This document shows positions 26,426 through 53,100 of a DNA stretch of 64,000 nt, one piece after another. A program made the translations under genes and the position numbers. Each line of letters opens with the position of its first letter. Positions within the stretch are counted from its first letter, which is position 1. Source of the DNA: Ichthyophonus hoferi (lineage: Eukaryota; Opisthokonta; Ichthyosporea; Ichthyophonida; Ichthyophonidae); assembly GCA_002751075.1 (NCBI GenBank), contig NAOQ01000001.1:25408-89407 (forward strand). The letters are read 5' to 3'. The notes under the pieces are model-generated. The model did no database searches, was not told the origin of the DNA, and saw only the letters and a program-made list of their open reading frames with translations.

Positions 26426-29400
26426 CTATACATGCGTGTATACATATACATAAACAGATGAAATAGACCATCTGCTCGGGGAGGGAACCTTTGGTAAAGT
26501 GGTTCTATGCCATACTCAAGATCAACAGAAAGTAGCAGTGAAGATTATTCGCAACATTGAGAAATACAGAGATGCTGCACTGATTGAGATTGAGATCTTG
26601 AATAAATTATTGGAGTTAGACCCTAAAAATGATTAGTAAGCAGCCATATATATAGCGGGTGAAATGTATTTGTTGTATCTGTGTATTCTCTTATATGTGT
26701 ATGTTATATGTATGGGCTTTTTATATCTGTGCTTTATGTGATTGCTATGTTATGTCAGTTGAGGCTTGTATGCTTGACAATAGGATAGGATAGTGTATAT
26801 AATAGTATACATATATGATAATATGCATGTATATGTATATACGTTCTCTTTAATATTGAATCACACTAATCACACTACTATATTTACACCTACCTATTTC
26901 CCTTCTTCCCCCCTTTCCAACCACCCTGCAACACATAGCCACATCATTCAACTACGTGACTCCTTTGATCATGATCACCACATGTGCCTAGTGTTTGATC
27001 GGCTGGGACTTAGTCTTTTTGATTTCCTTAAAGGAAACAGTTTCAGACCATTCCCTCTAAGCCAGATCCAGATGATGAGCCATCAGCTACTGACGGCCAT
27101 TGCTTGTAAGGGGTGTTTCTCATATGTATATACGTATATAATAATGATAATAGCTTATGTGTATAATGATATTCTTATTATTTTATCAAGATAATCAAAA
27201 CAGCTTCTACACCTTTTCCTTTGAAATACTTATTAGATAATAATAATTATTATTTATTTCATACATTAAAAATCTATTAATAATATATATTAATTTATAG
27301 TAATATATGTAAATTGATTATCTCCAAAATTGGCCGTAATTGATCTGCTATCTTTTTCAATCAGAAAGAGGTGAATATAAACAAACAAACAAACACACAC
27401 ACATATATATATATATATACATACATACATGCCTACTACATCAAGGCTATAATCAACGTATAATAATTAATGAATGTTAAGTTTTTAATTGGTCTATAGG
27501 CAATATTTATCCAATAATAAGGACTATAATCTTGGTTAATTAATTAATGCCTATGGTTTAATTAGTCTATTTTCATATTAATTAAATGATTTTTTAGAAT
27601 ACCATTACATATCCAATAATCAGGGTTATAACATACATACATACATGTATCTATAAAGGCATCTGTATATTCAACTAAATTTCAATTAAATGTAATGTGA
27701 ACACAGTGCTTTTGCTTCAATCTAGTCCTTATGGTTAGTATATTGGTTTGATAGAATGGTTGTTATTATCAGTGACTCCTGTTTTATTAATGGCTTTCTA
27801 TGTGTTATTCAATCAAGTGATATAGTATAAACTTAGTAGTTAGTGCTATATATTATTTGTAGTTAATTGTTTTTAGATAGATTAGGTGTGTATAAGCAAT
27901 TATGTTATAATATATATATATATTATTTATTTATTAAATAAATATAATATCAGATAATATAACATATATTTTATTATCATCGGTGATTGGCATGTATGTC
28001 AACGGGAAAGCTTCAATATATGTAGAATATACTCTTATATATGTAAATAGTATCAAAGTTCAAGATATTTTTGTGAATCATAATAATATATTGCATTCTA
28101 GACAAAATTTATTATTGTGAAGTGTATTTATGTTGAGCCAATGATTTAAATTTTAAATATAATCATAGGATAATAGTCGGTATTATTAGGAGTAATTCTG
28201 AACCAATAAAATAATGCAAAATTATTGTTTTGCATTGCATCATATAAATATTGTAAAGTAATATTAGCTATTTCTACTATTTAGACCTTCCTATTACAGG
28301 AAATGTATCAATTCTCGTATCTGTGATACTATGAGACTAATTAGTTGTCATATTAAACAACGAATCAAGCTTTAGGAAAACAATGTCATTATTGATACAT
28401 TACCTAATAGTACTGCGATGAAATATATGATTGATTGTGCTTTGGTTTATGTTGACAAATTCACTTGGCCCAAACGGCTCCAAAAAAGATGAAGTATTAA
28501 TTCTACTACAACAATATAATAGTATAATAGGTGTATTATTTGCCGTATGGACTTACATTGCTATATTATTTTCTAATATTAAAGGCCTATTCATTTATTT
28601 TCCTTTAATATATATATATATGTTTTCTCTCTATCTAGCCACTGGACTAACTATCTAACTATGACCTTTGCCTTGTTCACCTCCCTGTCAATCACATTAC
28701 CTGACACACATACAGGTATACACCTCTATCAACCTACATAATCTTCACACAACTATGCACATATACTTATACTTATACTTATACATACACATATACATAT
28801 AAATACGCCTATACCTATACCTATACTTATACATGCACATATACACAGTCATGCATAAAAGCAGACTGTCTCATACCGACCTCAAACCTGAAAATATTCT
28901 TCTGGAAAACTCAGAGTATGTAGATATCCCTCTTACAGACGCCAATGGCAAGGTATGTTTGGTCTATTAAATTTTAAGACCGATATGCTATTGGGTAATG
29001 TAGGTTTTACGAGTTTGTGTACATACATCTAGCTAAAGCCGAGGTGGCTAATGCATAAATAGGATGTTTAGCTATTGTTATTTATGTGTTAAATTGTATT
29101 TGAATGTAACCAAGGCTAACTGTAAGGTAGAGGATATACAAATAGAACACCATATGTCCCCCTCTTCAAGGTTAGTCTATCTTGTTACTCCATTACTACT
29201 ATCTGTCAGTATCATATCATTCTCTTTCTCTTTCTAACCAGTTTTCTTTTTATTTGCCTACACTACAACTAGTACCAGCCTATCACAAGACCTAACTTTA
29301 CCTGCACTCCATATATTTCGTCTCTTTTCCTTCTATGTCTGACTCACTCCTATATCCTATATAACCATATATGCATGCATACATACATACATACATACAT

Positions 29401-32400
29401 ACATAGATATACACATAGATATACACATACATAGATATACACATACATACATACATACATACATATACACATACATACAGGCACAGACATATCGTAAGCT
29501 ACTACGTGCAGATATACAGTTGATTGACGTTGGGTCAGCCACATGGGAAGATCAACATCACACACGAGTCGTATCTACGCGCCACTACCGGGCCCCTGAA
29601 GTTATCTTGGGTACGTTTATATTTAATCTTTCCTACCTACCGTTATAACCGTATTGCATTGCTTTGCTTTCTATATCTTTAACAAAGTATAATGCTTTAG
29701 AATAATAATAAAAATGCTATAATGTTATATTTATACAGTAGTAAATATTAGTTGATTTGTTTGATTTGCTTATAATGAATAACGATTTTATCTATCTAAT
29801 AAATCTCTACATACATCCAGTGATATTAATGTCATTGATCGACGTGGAATTCCATCCAGCTATATACTATTTGGCTATACATACATATACACATACATAC
29901 ACACATACATACATACATACCTGTCCGCTTGGTTGATGAAACCAATAGGCCTTTCTACTGTCTTATTTAATTATCTTTTTATTTTCAAAGCTTCTAAATG
30001 AATGGGTTGTTTTACTATGTAAATGTATAGGGTTACAACGTCATTCTACTATATATTCCATTGTATTATCTTATGTTGCTGTACTTGATAGATGGATTTG
30101 TATAGCTATTTATACAGAAATATCATATCATTCACTATATATATGGGGTACATTTATTACCATTTATAGGCCATGACGCAATAAATAAGTTAGGGGAAAA
30201 TTTTATATACACCTAGGTGTGTACTGGTATAGAATCAATTTATTTCTTAAATAGCCAGTAGCATATAGATGTTATAGATTTTAATTTTTAATCAATAATA
30301 ACAGCATTAATAGATAATCTATTACACATATACGTATACATATACACATAGACTGTACTGTACTCATATATAGGCCCAACCAGACTTGAGCTGGTCATTC
30401 CCATGTGACATGTGGAGCATTGGCTGCATTCTCTTTGAACTGTACACTGGCGATGCTTTGTTTCAGGTTTGTATCGATTCCATATGTCATATATAGCACA
30501 CGTAACCCATGTTATGGTGTGGTAATTAGTGTAATTAATTTATAATTAAATAAAAAGCGATATCTTTCATCCATTCATAGGACGCCGTCTGCCTAGCTCT
30601 AGGCTACAGTAGCACCTGTGTACAATTCTATGTTGTTATATTCTCATTATTCAATCATACGTCCCGATTCTGTATTTCTGTTTTTTAACTTAACCCCCCC
30701 CCCCCGCTTCATGGGATCATACACTATGGCACTCTTTAGTTATATATATCTATTGTAATTCCAAGCTATTTAGTGTTTGATTTTGAGTGTGATTTTTTTA
30801 ATCCTTATGAGGATACTCTATTAACTGTATTATATTGTACCCAATTTCGTTCCACACGTTGCCAAATTGGTTCTATCATAATATTTTATTACTATTTCGA
30901 TGTATTAATTACTGTCTATTAATCAAAATACCTGGGTTAGTACAGTGCATTAATTAATGTTAGTGTGACGGGTACTCTGATGTAATATGCCTCTGAGCTA
31001 CCCGATTGGTTTAACCCGCATTTTAGTATTGTGACATCTATCCAATAACCATATTAGCTTGTAGTTAATTTAATAAACAGACTATGTGCACGCGTATAGC
31101 GGTATGCGAATTACATATCGAGTATTATACATGTTATAATATGATTATACATGCTATTATGTATACTATCCTACTTACTATTCTACTATCGCGTACACTC
31201 TAAACTGACTATGTTCCTCACAGACACACACCAACCTGGAGCACCTAACTATGATGGAAAGGATTCTGGGGCCTATACACCCACATATGATTGATATAAC
31301 ACGGTCTGTATAAACGTTCATTTCTATTTCTTATCTTACATCTTTGCCATGCAAATAATTTCTACCGTAATTATGTGAAGGTCCTTTTGATAAACAGTTC
31401 TACCTATGACAATAGTATCCTATAGTAATTAAGTTTATCTAATAGTAGTTGGTAGTACCCTATAGTAATTGGTAGTACCCTATAGTAATTAGTAGTATCC
31501 TATAGTGATTAATAGTATTCTATAGTAATTAGTAGTACTTGATAATAATTTATAGTATCCTATAGTAATTGACTGCTTAAGTCGGATTCTACCACATTCC
31601 CTGTCTCCATTATTGGTTATATATCATGATTTTCTTCTCGAACTCGTTGACAATTCAATTATATACTCTTGTCTTGAAAGGAGATTTTCCTAGACGATGC
31701 TTTCTTTATGCATTTATAGTTGAGAAGGTAAACAGAGATTATACTCGCCTGCCTACCTTTCTCTAAGCCATACTTGTAAGTAAAAGAGAAACCCCAACTG
31801 TCCTATTTATTTAATTTATCTGTTGCCATACGTAACTAATATGAATGGGTTGCAAACACAGCAAGCAAAAGTATTTTGATGGACACAGGCTGGTCCGGCC
31901 TGAGAAGACAAAGGGAAAGGACGGTGAAAATGTCCTTGCCCACTGCCGTAGACTATCGGTAAGGATGAGGGCAATTAGTCCTTTTAATTTACTATTGGGT
32001 TGTTAGTAAGTTAGTCAATTAATAATTAACCTCTCGATATTTCTATTGGATTGATTAATTATTATGGAATTCAATCTAGCCAAGGGGATAGGAGTACTTT
32101 GATAGCCAATTGAATTAAATTATGAAGGATAATTGAAATATAAAAAACAAATAAATCTATAGCAGTAAATATTCGACTTGGTAGACTGACTTAATTTAAG
32201 TCACTGAAGCTATGTATATACATGTATTTAGTCTAGGAGCTTAAAGATGTGTCTTTTCTTACTATCATCTACAATTTATTAAGTAATCTTTGTTGTTTAT
32301 GGGGCTTGCCTGTACATAGAGCAAGGTTGCTGATACTACCTTAGACCAACATGATAAATGGCATAACCGTGATTACTCTTTATACTCCTTACCTAGTGTA

Positions 32401-32544
32401 GCATATGGGTGCACCTACCCAGTCAAACTAACCCAAGTTCTGTACTTTTTTAGGAATACAACCGATGCCCAAGTAATGAAACAGATGTCAACCTGTTTGA
32501 TTTAATAGTCCATCTGTTGGAGTATGATCCCACCAGGTATGATT

Positions 32545-32584
<40 letters not shown>

Positions 32585-33076
32585 GAATCAATCTAACCTA
32601 CCCATTGTAACTATTCCTATCTCCCTGATTCTGTTTACTGTTTCATTATATAAATGTAGCAGTGATACATGGGTGAGTATCGTGAGAGAGGGGGAGGGAC
32701 AGGGGTTTATTCAGCGAGAATGTATCGGGTTCATGGTTGGGTAGCGAAGGTATGTACCCTCACATTAGACTACAATATTTATTTTATCGCGTGCAGTTAG
32801 TTATATTTAAGGAATATACTAAACGTGCTGGTTATCACAACTAACTATATATTTTCTTACTTAGGCACTTAAGTTATGGCATATTAATCTACTTTCCTAT
32901 CATACTAAACATTTACCTTTTCATTCCTGTGCTTTCCAATACTTCCAATTAATCTCTTCCGTACTGTGTGTTATGGCACCCCCTGTAATTTCACTTATTT
33001 AACCCCCTATCATACTATATTCCTTAGACGTATCACAGCCGCCGAGGCACTCCAACATCCATTCTTCAAGTGTTGA
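24900..33076 (+). CDS. CLK: LAMMER/CLK-family dual-specificity kinase, 11 exons
   Basis: Nuclear kinase that phosphorylates SR splicing factors. Exons: 24900-25073, 25561-26071, 26458-26635, 26939-27105, 28849-28952, 29481-29610, 30384-30466, 31224-31303, 31862-31958, 32454-32536, 33028-33076. They join in phase to 1656 nt, 551 aa (human CLK1 is 484). Residues 1-228 are a Tyr/Arg/Ser-rich, partly RS-like tail. The kinase domain starts at Y229: glycine loop GEGTFGKV (236-243), K257 in VAVK, alpha-C E272, HTDLKPEN with catalytic D354 and N359 (HTD rather than HRD is the LAMMER hallmark), D394, [27 protein letters not shown] (455-465) and a closing [13 protein letters not shown]. Two oddities are DVG instead of DFG at 394-396 and LTMMER instead of LAMMER. 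Exon 6 could instead begin at 29487. Intron 4 is 1.74 kb. The kinase is convergent with U2SURP. Confidence 0.95.
26390..26424. repeat. (CA)n/(TA)n microsatellite in kinase intron 2
   Basis: A run of CA dinucleotides followed by a short TA run, just upstream of the exon 3 acceptor at 26457. Confidence 0.9.
29371..29478. repeat. (CATA)n tract before kinase exon 6
   Basis: Perfect and near-perfect CATA tetranucleotide repeats occupy the last hundred bases of intron 5, up to the acceptor at 29480. The same tetranucleotide recurs at 29880-29920, 41410-41660 and 57905-57945. Confidence 0.9.
31410..31570 (+). repeat. 20-bp minisatellite in kinase intron 8
   Basis: About seven imperfect copies of a 20-base unit around CCTATAGTAATTAGTAGTA. 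It lies entirely inside intron 8 (31304-31861). Confidence 0.85.
32547..32585. repeat. (TC)n(TA)n microsatellite
   Basis: TC dinucleotides followed by TA dinucleotides, ten bases after the exon 10 donor of the kinase gene. Confidence 0.92.
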
Positions 33077-34651
33077 ATTCCGTCACACACACGACAGAAT
33101 AGTTTCATATTCAGTAATCCATATATGCAACTACTTCTTCGCCGTATATTTTTATAATCTTTCGTTTCTTGTTCTTCAAATAATCTCATATTATCTCTCC
33201 CTTTGTTGTTCTTTCCCATCATACCATTGATATACGTAAATACGTAAGTGCGAATCAACCATATACGCAAACATATCATATCATCAACATATCATCTTCA
33301 TCATATTTACCTACTAGTACGTTAGTTTTTCGACATTTTCCTACCCCCATACACGTACGTACACACCACAATTGTAGCCAATGCTATATATATATATCGT
33401 ACCCATACCCCTGAATACGAAACCCAGGCCCACATTTCACTACGAGGTAGGCACATGTTTTCAAATATCTGCCCCGGTTGTAACATTACTGGAAATTTTC
33501 ATTGCGATGCAGAGAAATAATAGCAAAGCGTAAGCTATAGAGTGACATAGGGCCGAAAGGAATATCTATCTACCAGATGGTATTGAGACAAACATGCCAA
33601 GAATAGTTAGTTTCATTATTAAAGCGTGTGACATCTCCAGGTTGTAGGCGTTGTTCTAGGTTGTATCTTCAGTGGATAATAGACCCAGGTGTATAATATA
33701 ATATATATATATATATTATGTAGTCTTTTAATCAAGAAAGTATATTTAAGTATGCATGCATAACTACGCTCTTTCATCTGTAACTAGGTACCATAGGTAC
33801 TGGATTGCCACAACCCCTGTAACACTACCATACGCAATAATATTAAACACGAACTTTGGGTACAATATGTACTTTGTTGTTGCTGATGTGAAACAAAACA
33901 ATACGTCCACGTTACTAAGACGTCATTGTCTACGGTGTAAAGTGATGCAAGTATGATGATATATGTCCAATGATACTAGGGAGAATTACCACTGGTACTC
34001 TTTACACTATTTATACATCACATATGTTTGGCTTCCATTAGCTCAGGCATGTGGTACACCCAGGATGGATGAATACATAGCCTTATATCACTAGAAAATG
34101 CAACAAACCATATAAACTCTCCCAGCATTAAAAAAATAACAAACCAATAAAAAATCGAAATGATTTATTTTAAAATTGTGCATCTATCAGTTAATTTATT
34201 TACCTCCAGTGTTCTACCATCTTAGTTGAATTTAATTTGTGTAGCTAATGAGAGACTAATGTGCTAATTGATAATACTTAACGATCCACTCCTACTAATA
34301 TATAAACCATATGCCTTTCAATGGTAATTCTGGGTAGTTATCTGGTGCCAGTCTTATGTAAAAAATGCGGCTGCGTTGTTTGTATTACTAATGTGTATGC
34401 CAAGGGAAAGCAATCCACATATTCAGGTGCACGCCTAAACATATATTATATACGGGACAAAAAAATAGAAGAGAAGATAATAATAGCAAGGAAGTGTCAT
34501 GATATAATAATATATGTATATTATGCATGTGCCTGTCGAAACATACGGTGTGTAGGTTAAAGAATCGTGCCATTAACAATAGTAGGAGTATCAATGCTAG
34601 ATAGGCGCACGATCCACAATCATAGGCAGCCTTATTATACATCTAAGTGCT
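33077..34651. other. Spacer between convergent kinase and U2SURP genes
   Basis: About 1.6 kb that should contain both 3' UTRs. ORFs here are short and without motifs. Nothing else was recognised. Confidence 0.55.
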
Positions 34652-47065
<12,414 letters not shown>

Positions 47066-50000
47066 TCTCTTGGCTACGATGGTTCGCTGGGATGTGGGAG
47101 TGTTGATGTGAGGTCATACACTTCACATCGTACATCTGCCTACAACTATGATATCCTATAGGCTTACAATAATAATGTGTATGGTATGTGTTAATAGATG
47201 TTTATTATTATTAATTATCATAAATGGGATATAATGAGTTTGTAATATGCCGCCAAATTGTGTGATATCTTTTGATATATTTTGTGATATATTTTGTGAT
47301 ATATTTTGTGATATATTTTATGAAATTTAGTGGTGTTTTGTGATATATTTTGTGATAGAATAGTTTGATCCATCCATATATTTATTGCGCTATAACAAAA
47401 TATATTAGATTTGATATTTTGTATTTACCAACCAAGCAATCTGTCATGTAAAACATATGCTGCCTTTCTTATCTTAGCAATGCTTTGAATAAAATTTATT
47501 ACTCGAGCATCAAACTAAAAACCTTGCACCTTCCAGGAACACATAATATATTATTCAAGTTGTAGCATTACTCTTAGAGCTCGCAAGATTCTGTATCACT
47601 TGTTAATAGAATATTGAGCCCCTTTAGAGGCTGTCTATAGTCAATCACACATGTTAGGTTTTATTCTAAAAAAGAAAAGTAGCAATTAAAGATTAATTAA
47701 ATATTATTATAGAAATATGGTTTTATGATTAATTCACAATTATTGCCATCTTAAGTCAATAGTGATCATTGCAAGTAAACAAATAGTTGGTACCCAATTG
47801 AATTACAAAAATGTATACTTGGGTGTATTGAACTGATAAGTATAGAAGCGTCCGACTCAAAAGCATTATTCAAAAAACAAACTGGAGGCAAGTATTTTTA
47901 ACTTTCATCATTATCTTAAATAGTAATTATAAATATCTGGAAAATAAGTCGCACGGCTTGAGTAAGGACTTTATGTTTCCATAAGAATACTCTCAATTTA
48001 AGCTATTTATGGCCGAGAACTCATGATGTAAGTTTTTGTATTTTTGTAAAGTTAGAGAGGGTTTAAAATAATCTGTTAAGACAATTCTTCTTGAACTCAC
48101 TGTAGTCCAAGTCCATTTTTAATAGCCCTGATGTTCCTTATCTTATCATGGTGATTTCTATCTACAGATAATAGGCCTTATAATGCTCCTTTCCAAGCCT
48201 ACATTGTTGCCATCAGAAGAAAGTTATAGGCCTTAGGAACAGAAGTGCTTTATACAAATCTAAACATCATAGCTTTGAATGCTAGTCCATACAATTAGAA
48301 AAAGCACTTATATGTTATATATGTTTGACTAAAATGTTGTTCTAATTTTGTACTTTACTTCTAAAACAATTATTCAAAAATGAAAGGTAGAGATTTACTA
48401 TGATTATAATATATTTGATCCAAAACCTAATTTAAGCCAACCTGAGAGTACTGATATAATTGATGACTGAACTTCTTTCTTTCAAAGAAGCCCATATCCT
48501 CCTTGAAACAGTTAATTAATTAGATAAATATAATCTTCTCAGATAATAAAGTAAGCTGGTGTTTTTCAAGGCCATGTTGCATTTAAAAGATTATATATTC
48601 AACATTTGATTAATATTCTGGTATTTCTATGTTTATAAACCTAAACCCTTAAATCATATGTCCAACATCGCTCTACATCTTTTCAAGCATAATAATGCTT
48701 GAAATTCGGGCGGTTTTCCAGCATAGAAGTAAATATGTGAAGTACATTAGATGCTCATATACCTATATAACGTTTAGATCTATTTGTATATAATACTTCT
48801 AACATAAGCCCAGTGTGCATCTGTAGTGGTTAGCTATAATATGTACATGTAATATTTATTGTATATATGCAAATGTCATGTTGCTAAAAAACAACCGTCA
48901 TTTTACTGATTCAACCTTAAAAATGTGTGTGTAAATTGTAGAGTTGTGCACCTCTCAATGGGGTCTTGACTAGAAATTTAGTTATGTCTTTCATTGTGCA
49001 ACTGGTTCAGAGACATTTATATGTTTCATAATGTTTTTAATGATTAAATGTGTATGGATTAAATGTAAGTTATTTGAGTTGGTGAGAAGAGATTAACCAG
49101 TACAACTGTAATCAGTTAATGACGGGTGGGGCAATCAAGCATAGAGAATTACAGTTTATATTGAACATCTTATATTGATAGTAATTACTAGCTCGGGTAT
49201 GCCATCCAATGAAAAGTAATAGTATAACAGACCAGACTGACTGATGATGGTTAATTTAACAAATATAAAACTAAGAAATATGCCATCAGTTTGAACTGGG
49301 CTCTTAATTCTAATATTGTATAAGAAAATAGTGAAGCAAGTCAGAGAGAGTATAAAGAGGAAAGTATCGTTTACTGTCACTAACAACAAACAAGCAATTG
49401 ATATAAAGGAGAAGAGTCAGAGGCTATCCATGCCCCTCAACTTTAAGGAGAACTTAAAAATGCCATTTTTAGACGTACTTTGTTTATGAATCATTAAACT
49501 GACCAATGACAAAGTGCCATATGCATCTAGTGAGGCCAACGTGCCTTCTATGGATATAAGGAGTAGACTATGATTCTTTTCATTACACCCTACACTCTGA
49601 AAGATGTCTTTTAACTTCAGTAAAGTTCCTTTAATTAACTTGCTTCAATGGTTAATATATATATATATTATACATGATAGGGTGGATATATATCCACTTT
49701 GATTTATGTAGCTTTCCAGGGATATACAAACGGAACCTTTAGTCATCAACCTTATATAGTAAGATATGATAGTATAGCTTTAGTTAAATCTATCCAGTCA
49801 TTTTCCTTTACCCTTAACTATTGAAATATATGCATTCTATATCAACAATAGTCTAATGCCTCTTTATTGTTTATGTATCAAGTTAGTCAAGGGCAAGTAT
49901 ACCTGTCTACTATAGGCTTTCGTGTTTATTTTTCTAAAAAGAAATACAATACTAAGCAAAGATATGTACATAATTATTACATGGTTGAGAATAAATTAAG

Positions 50001-50171
50001 TGTAATAGTGAGTAATAATAACATTTATACAATGTATATATATCCACAAAGATTTAAGCAATTTAATTAACATTGTCAGAATTAAGATAAAAGTGCTTCA
50101 AAACCAGACAAATTTATGAAAAGGCATTAAATTAAAACAAAGCTCTGATTACTGTACTGATAGAAGTTGTC
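47066..50171. other. Intergenic region between U2SURP and PCCA
   Basis: About 3.1 kb. It should hold the U2SURP promoter and the PCCA 3' UTR. At 47258-47358 there are short tandem copies of ATTTTGTGATAT. The rest is AT-rich with no motif-bearing ORF. Confidence 0.55.
47258..47358. repeat. 12-bp tandem repeat upstream of U2SURP
   Basis: Several imperfect copies of ATTTTGTGATAT about 200-300 bases upstream of the proposed U2SURP start. Confidence 0.85.
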
Positions 50172-53100
50172 TCATACAGTTAATTCATCTTCAAATTCGA
50201 CTAGCGTCTCCTCTGTCATTACGTCATTTCCCTTTTTGACAAATACGGTCTTGACAATACCTGAGCAAGGTTATTATAATTATTACCTAACCTATAAAAC
50301 CTAGCAATTGTATATATGGCATGTGCCAATTAGGGAAAATAAATAGCAGGAGGTAGTACTAACCTGCCCTATGTGCCTTTAAGGAGTTCTGCATCTTCAT
50401 AGCTTCAACAATGGCAATCTCCTGACCCTCACTCACCTTCACAAAGAGTACAAGTCAGTTGAGACATCACCATGTGAATAGAATGCAAGAAAACCATTAG
50501 AAAGAAAGTGTCAAAGAAGTAATATATATATGTGTGTACAAATATGATACTATGCAATAATTATAGTACAATAGTATGATAATATGAGAATATGTATGTC
50601 TGTAATCGATAAAATGTTGAAAAACCAGGCAATATCCTGATTAAGAAATGCAATCAAGTGAAGTATTTATTACACATAAAAGAAAAATACGGAAAGAAAA
50701 AAAGTAAAGAAGTAAACATATGGGCCCAGTAACATACCAGATCCCCTGGCTTTACAGCTATTAGTACTACAATGCCAGGCATAGGTGACATAATAAGTTT
50801 TGTTCTGTCAACAACTTTTTGAATAGGCATGTAGCCCATTAGGTTATGTTGAAAAGGTGTCAAAATAGTAAGATCGTACTGTAGAGTGTGAGTAGAGTTA
50901 GCTCTGTGTAGTAATAAAGGAATTTGCAATAGGAGAGCTCGTCTAACAGCTATAATCTAAAGATGATGTGAGACAAGATTGTACTGCTTCTGAATGTCTT
51001 CTTCGTTACGTTAAAGTATTGAATATACATGTATGACCTTAGAATAATATGATACTATATATGTGATTGTAAGTATGCAAACATACAGTTGCATGCTTAT
51101 GCATATGTAAGCCTAAATACTGTTTTTGTTTTCATATTTATATATACTTTTATGCTCACGAATATGCATACACACGCAATTAAACACGTTAGTGTATGGG
51201 TATTTTTACTGTGAAACATGAGAGCGTTTATATCGGTCCTTACAATGGATCCTTTAAAGCCAAGCTTTAAGGTATGTGCCCTGGACTCCAGGTACTGGAC
51301 CACAATATGATTGGTACTTATAATGGCATTCATTACAGGACTGCGTACTGGCCAATGTCCCTCTAAGGAAAGGAGCTGATTGTCTACAGTCACCTGAGAA
51401 TACAGCAAATGTATATTTATTACGGGGTATAGCAAGGTGATAGATGGTAATAAAAGAAGATAGACCAGATCATGAAAACAAATAGAGGTTGAGAAATGAT
51501 TGTTATCCAATAACATAATTATAACAGTCCTATAAGATGTAATCTCTAGACTTTTTGTTATTCACTAGCCAATAAAGTGCAAATATTAAAAATATTGCCT
51601 ACAACACCCTCCTTATATATATTGCAATATCATACAAACTGGAGTAAATATATTATAGGATTGTATAATCAGCGAGTAGAACCTGTACATATATATATAT
51701 ATTGGTCTCTATTACACAATACCCTTCAGCCTATTCATGCCTACCACCACCCCAGATATATCTAGTATACTCGCTTTACTATGCCAACAAAAACATATCC
51801 ATATACACTTTGTTTCATTTTTGTTGGTGCAGTACCATCACATATAGCCATTCTAAACGTATGTAACCGACTATTCCTATCAATTCCCTGTTTGGCACAC
51901 TAATAGTAACTAAACAACCACCCAATAAAATAACTGGGCCTAGGGATGTACACAGGATAAAACTGGTTGATCAGGAAGCCAACAATATATAATAAAAAAA
52001 GGATTGTTTTGGTAATATCAACTAAATATACTTAAGCAAACCAATTATCAGTAATTTCACTATTATTTACAATGTAGATATTAGTCAAGGGTGTAGAGAA
52101 ACAAAACAATGATATTTGGTACAGAAAATATAAATGACCAAATAGTAAAAGGTTAAATCCCAAGGTAAAGTATATGTACCTCATAGTTTACTTTTGATCC
52201 GGGCATGATAGTGGTTTTCAGTTGGTGGTCTGAATGGAGTGACTGTTATTGCAAGTATAAGTGTACGTGTAGGTATATGTATAGGTACGGGTATAAGTGT
52301 AGTATACATATAGTCATATGTGTAGGTGTAGGTACAATCAGAGGCTAAGGTGTAGGTATAGGTATAATATAAGTGTAGGCATAAGTATAGATATATATAT
52401 GTGCATATGCATACAAATACACACTATGCAACATAATAAGGTATTAAGTATAAATATAAATAAACTTATACAGTCCGATCAAAATATAGTCACAATTATA
52501 GAAGGGAATGCAATGGTGAACAAAAATTAAGGTAGATATATTGACGTTTATATAAAACTGTTAGGGGGTTTGGCTGTATATGTTTCATACTAATTTGGAC
52601 ATCAGCATGTTCTTATAGCAGGATATTTAGTCATACATAATCAGTACAAAGTCATAATAAGAATAGTGATACAGATATAACAGAAGCTAAGGTGTAGAAA
52701 AATATTGAGTAAGTTAATAAAAATGACATATGGCGAGGAAATGAAAGAATATCAAAACATCATGAAGTACTATAAGAATAATATAAAGAGGCAAGTATAG
52801 GAGATAATAGAAGAAAAACAGTATATGCATATGTAAGAGAATATGTGTGTTTTAATAAGCAAAATATTGTATGGAACTGCGGCTGATAGTCAATATTAGA
52901 GACGTTTTTGAGGCTATAGGGAAGAGGGAATAAAGGTAGAGTGGAGTGAGATAGGTGAGAGTAGGATCTAGGATCACATGCCTCCAATACACACGACATA
53001 TTCTTTTCTACTGATTGGCTTGGTTGATTGAGACCCAGCCTGGTTTAAATATTCTCTTTCTCTTGTCTCTTGTCTCATTTTCATATACGTTGCTGATGCT

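Noticed and set aside
30374-30383. AG at 30372-30373 as the acceptor of kinase exon 7
   Set aside because: It gives the wrong frame and an early stop. The AG at 30382-30383 restores [21 protein letters not shown], which matches the family.
50879-50955. Longer PCCA exon starting near 50950
   Set aside because: The frame is open there, but the phase-0 acceptor at 50879-50880 gives the family-like YDLTILTPF directly after GFKGSI, so the extra residues are intron.
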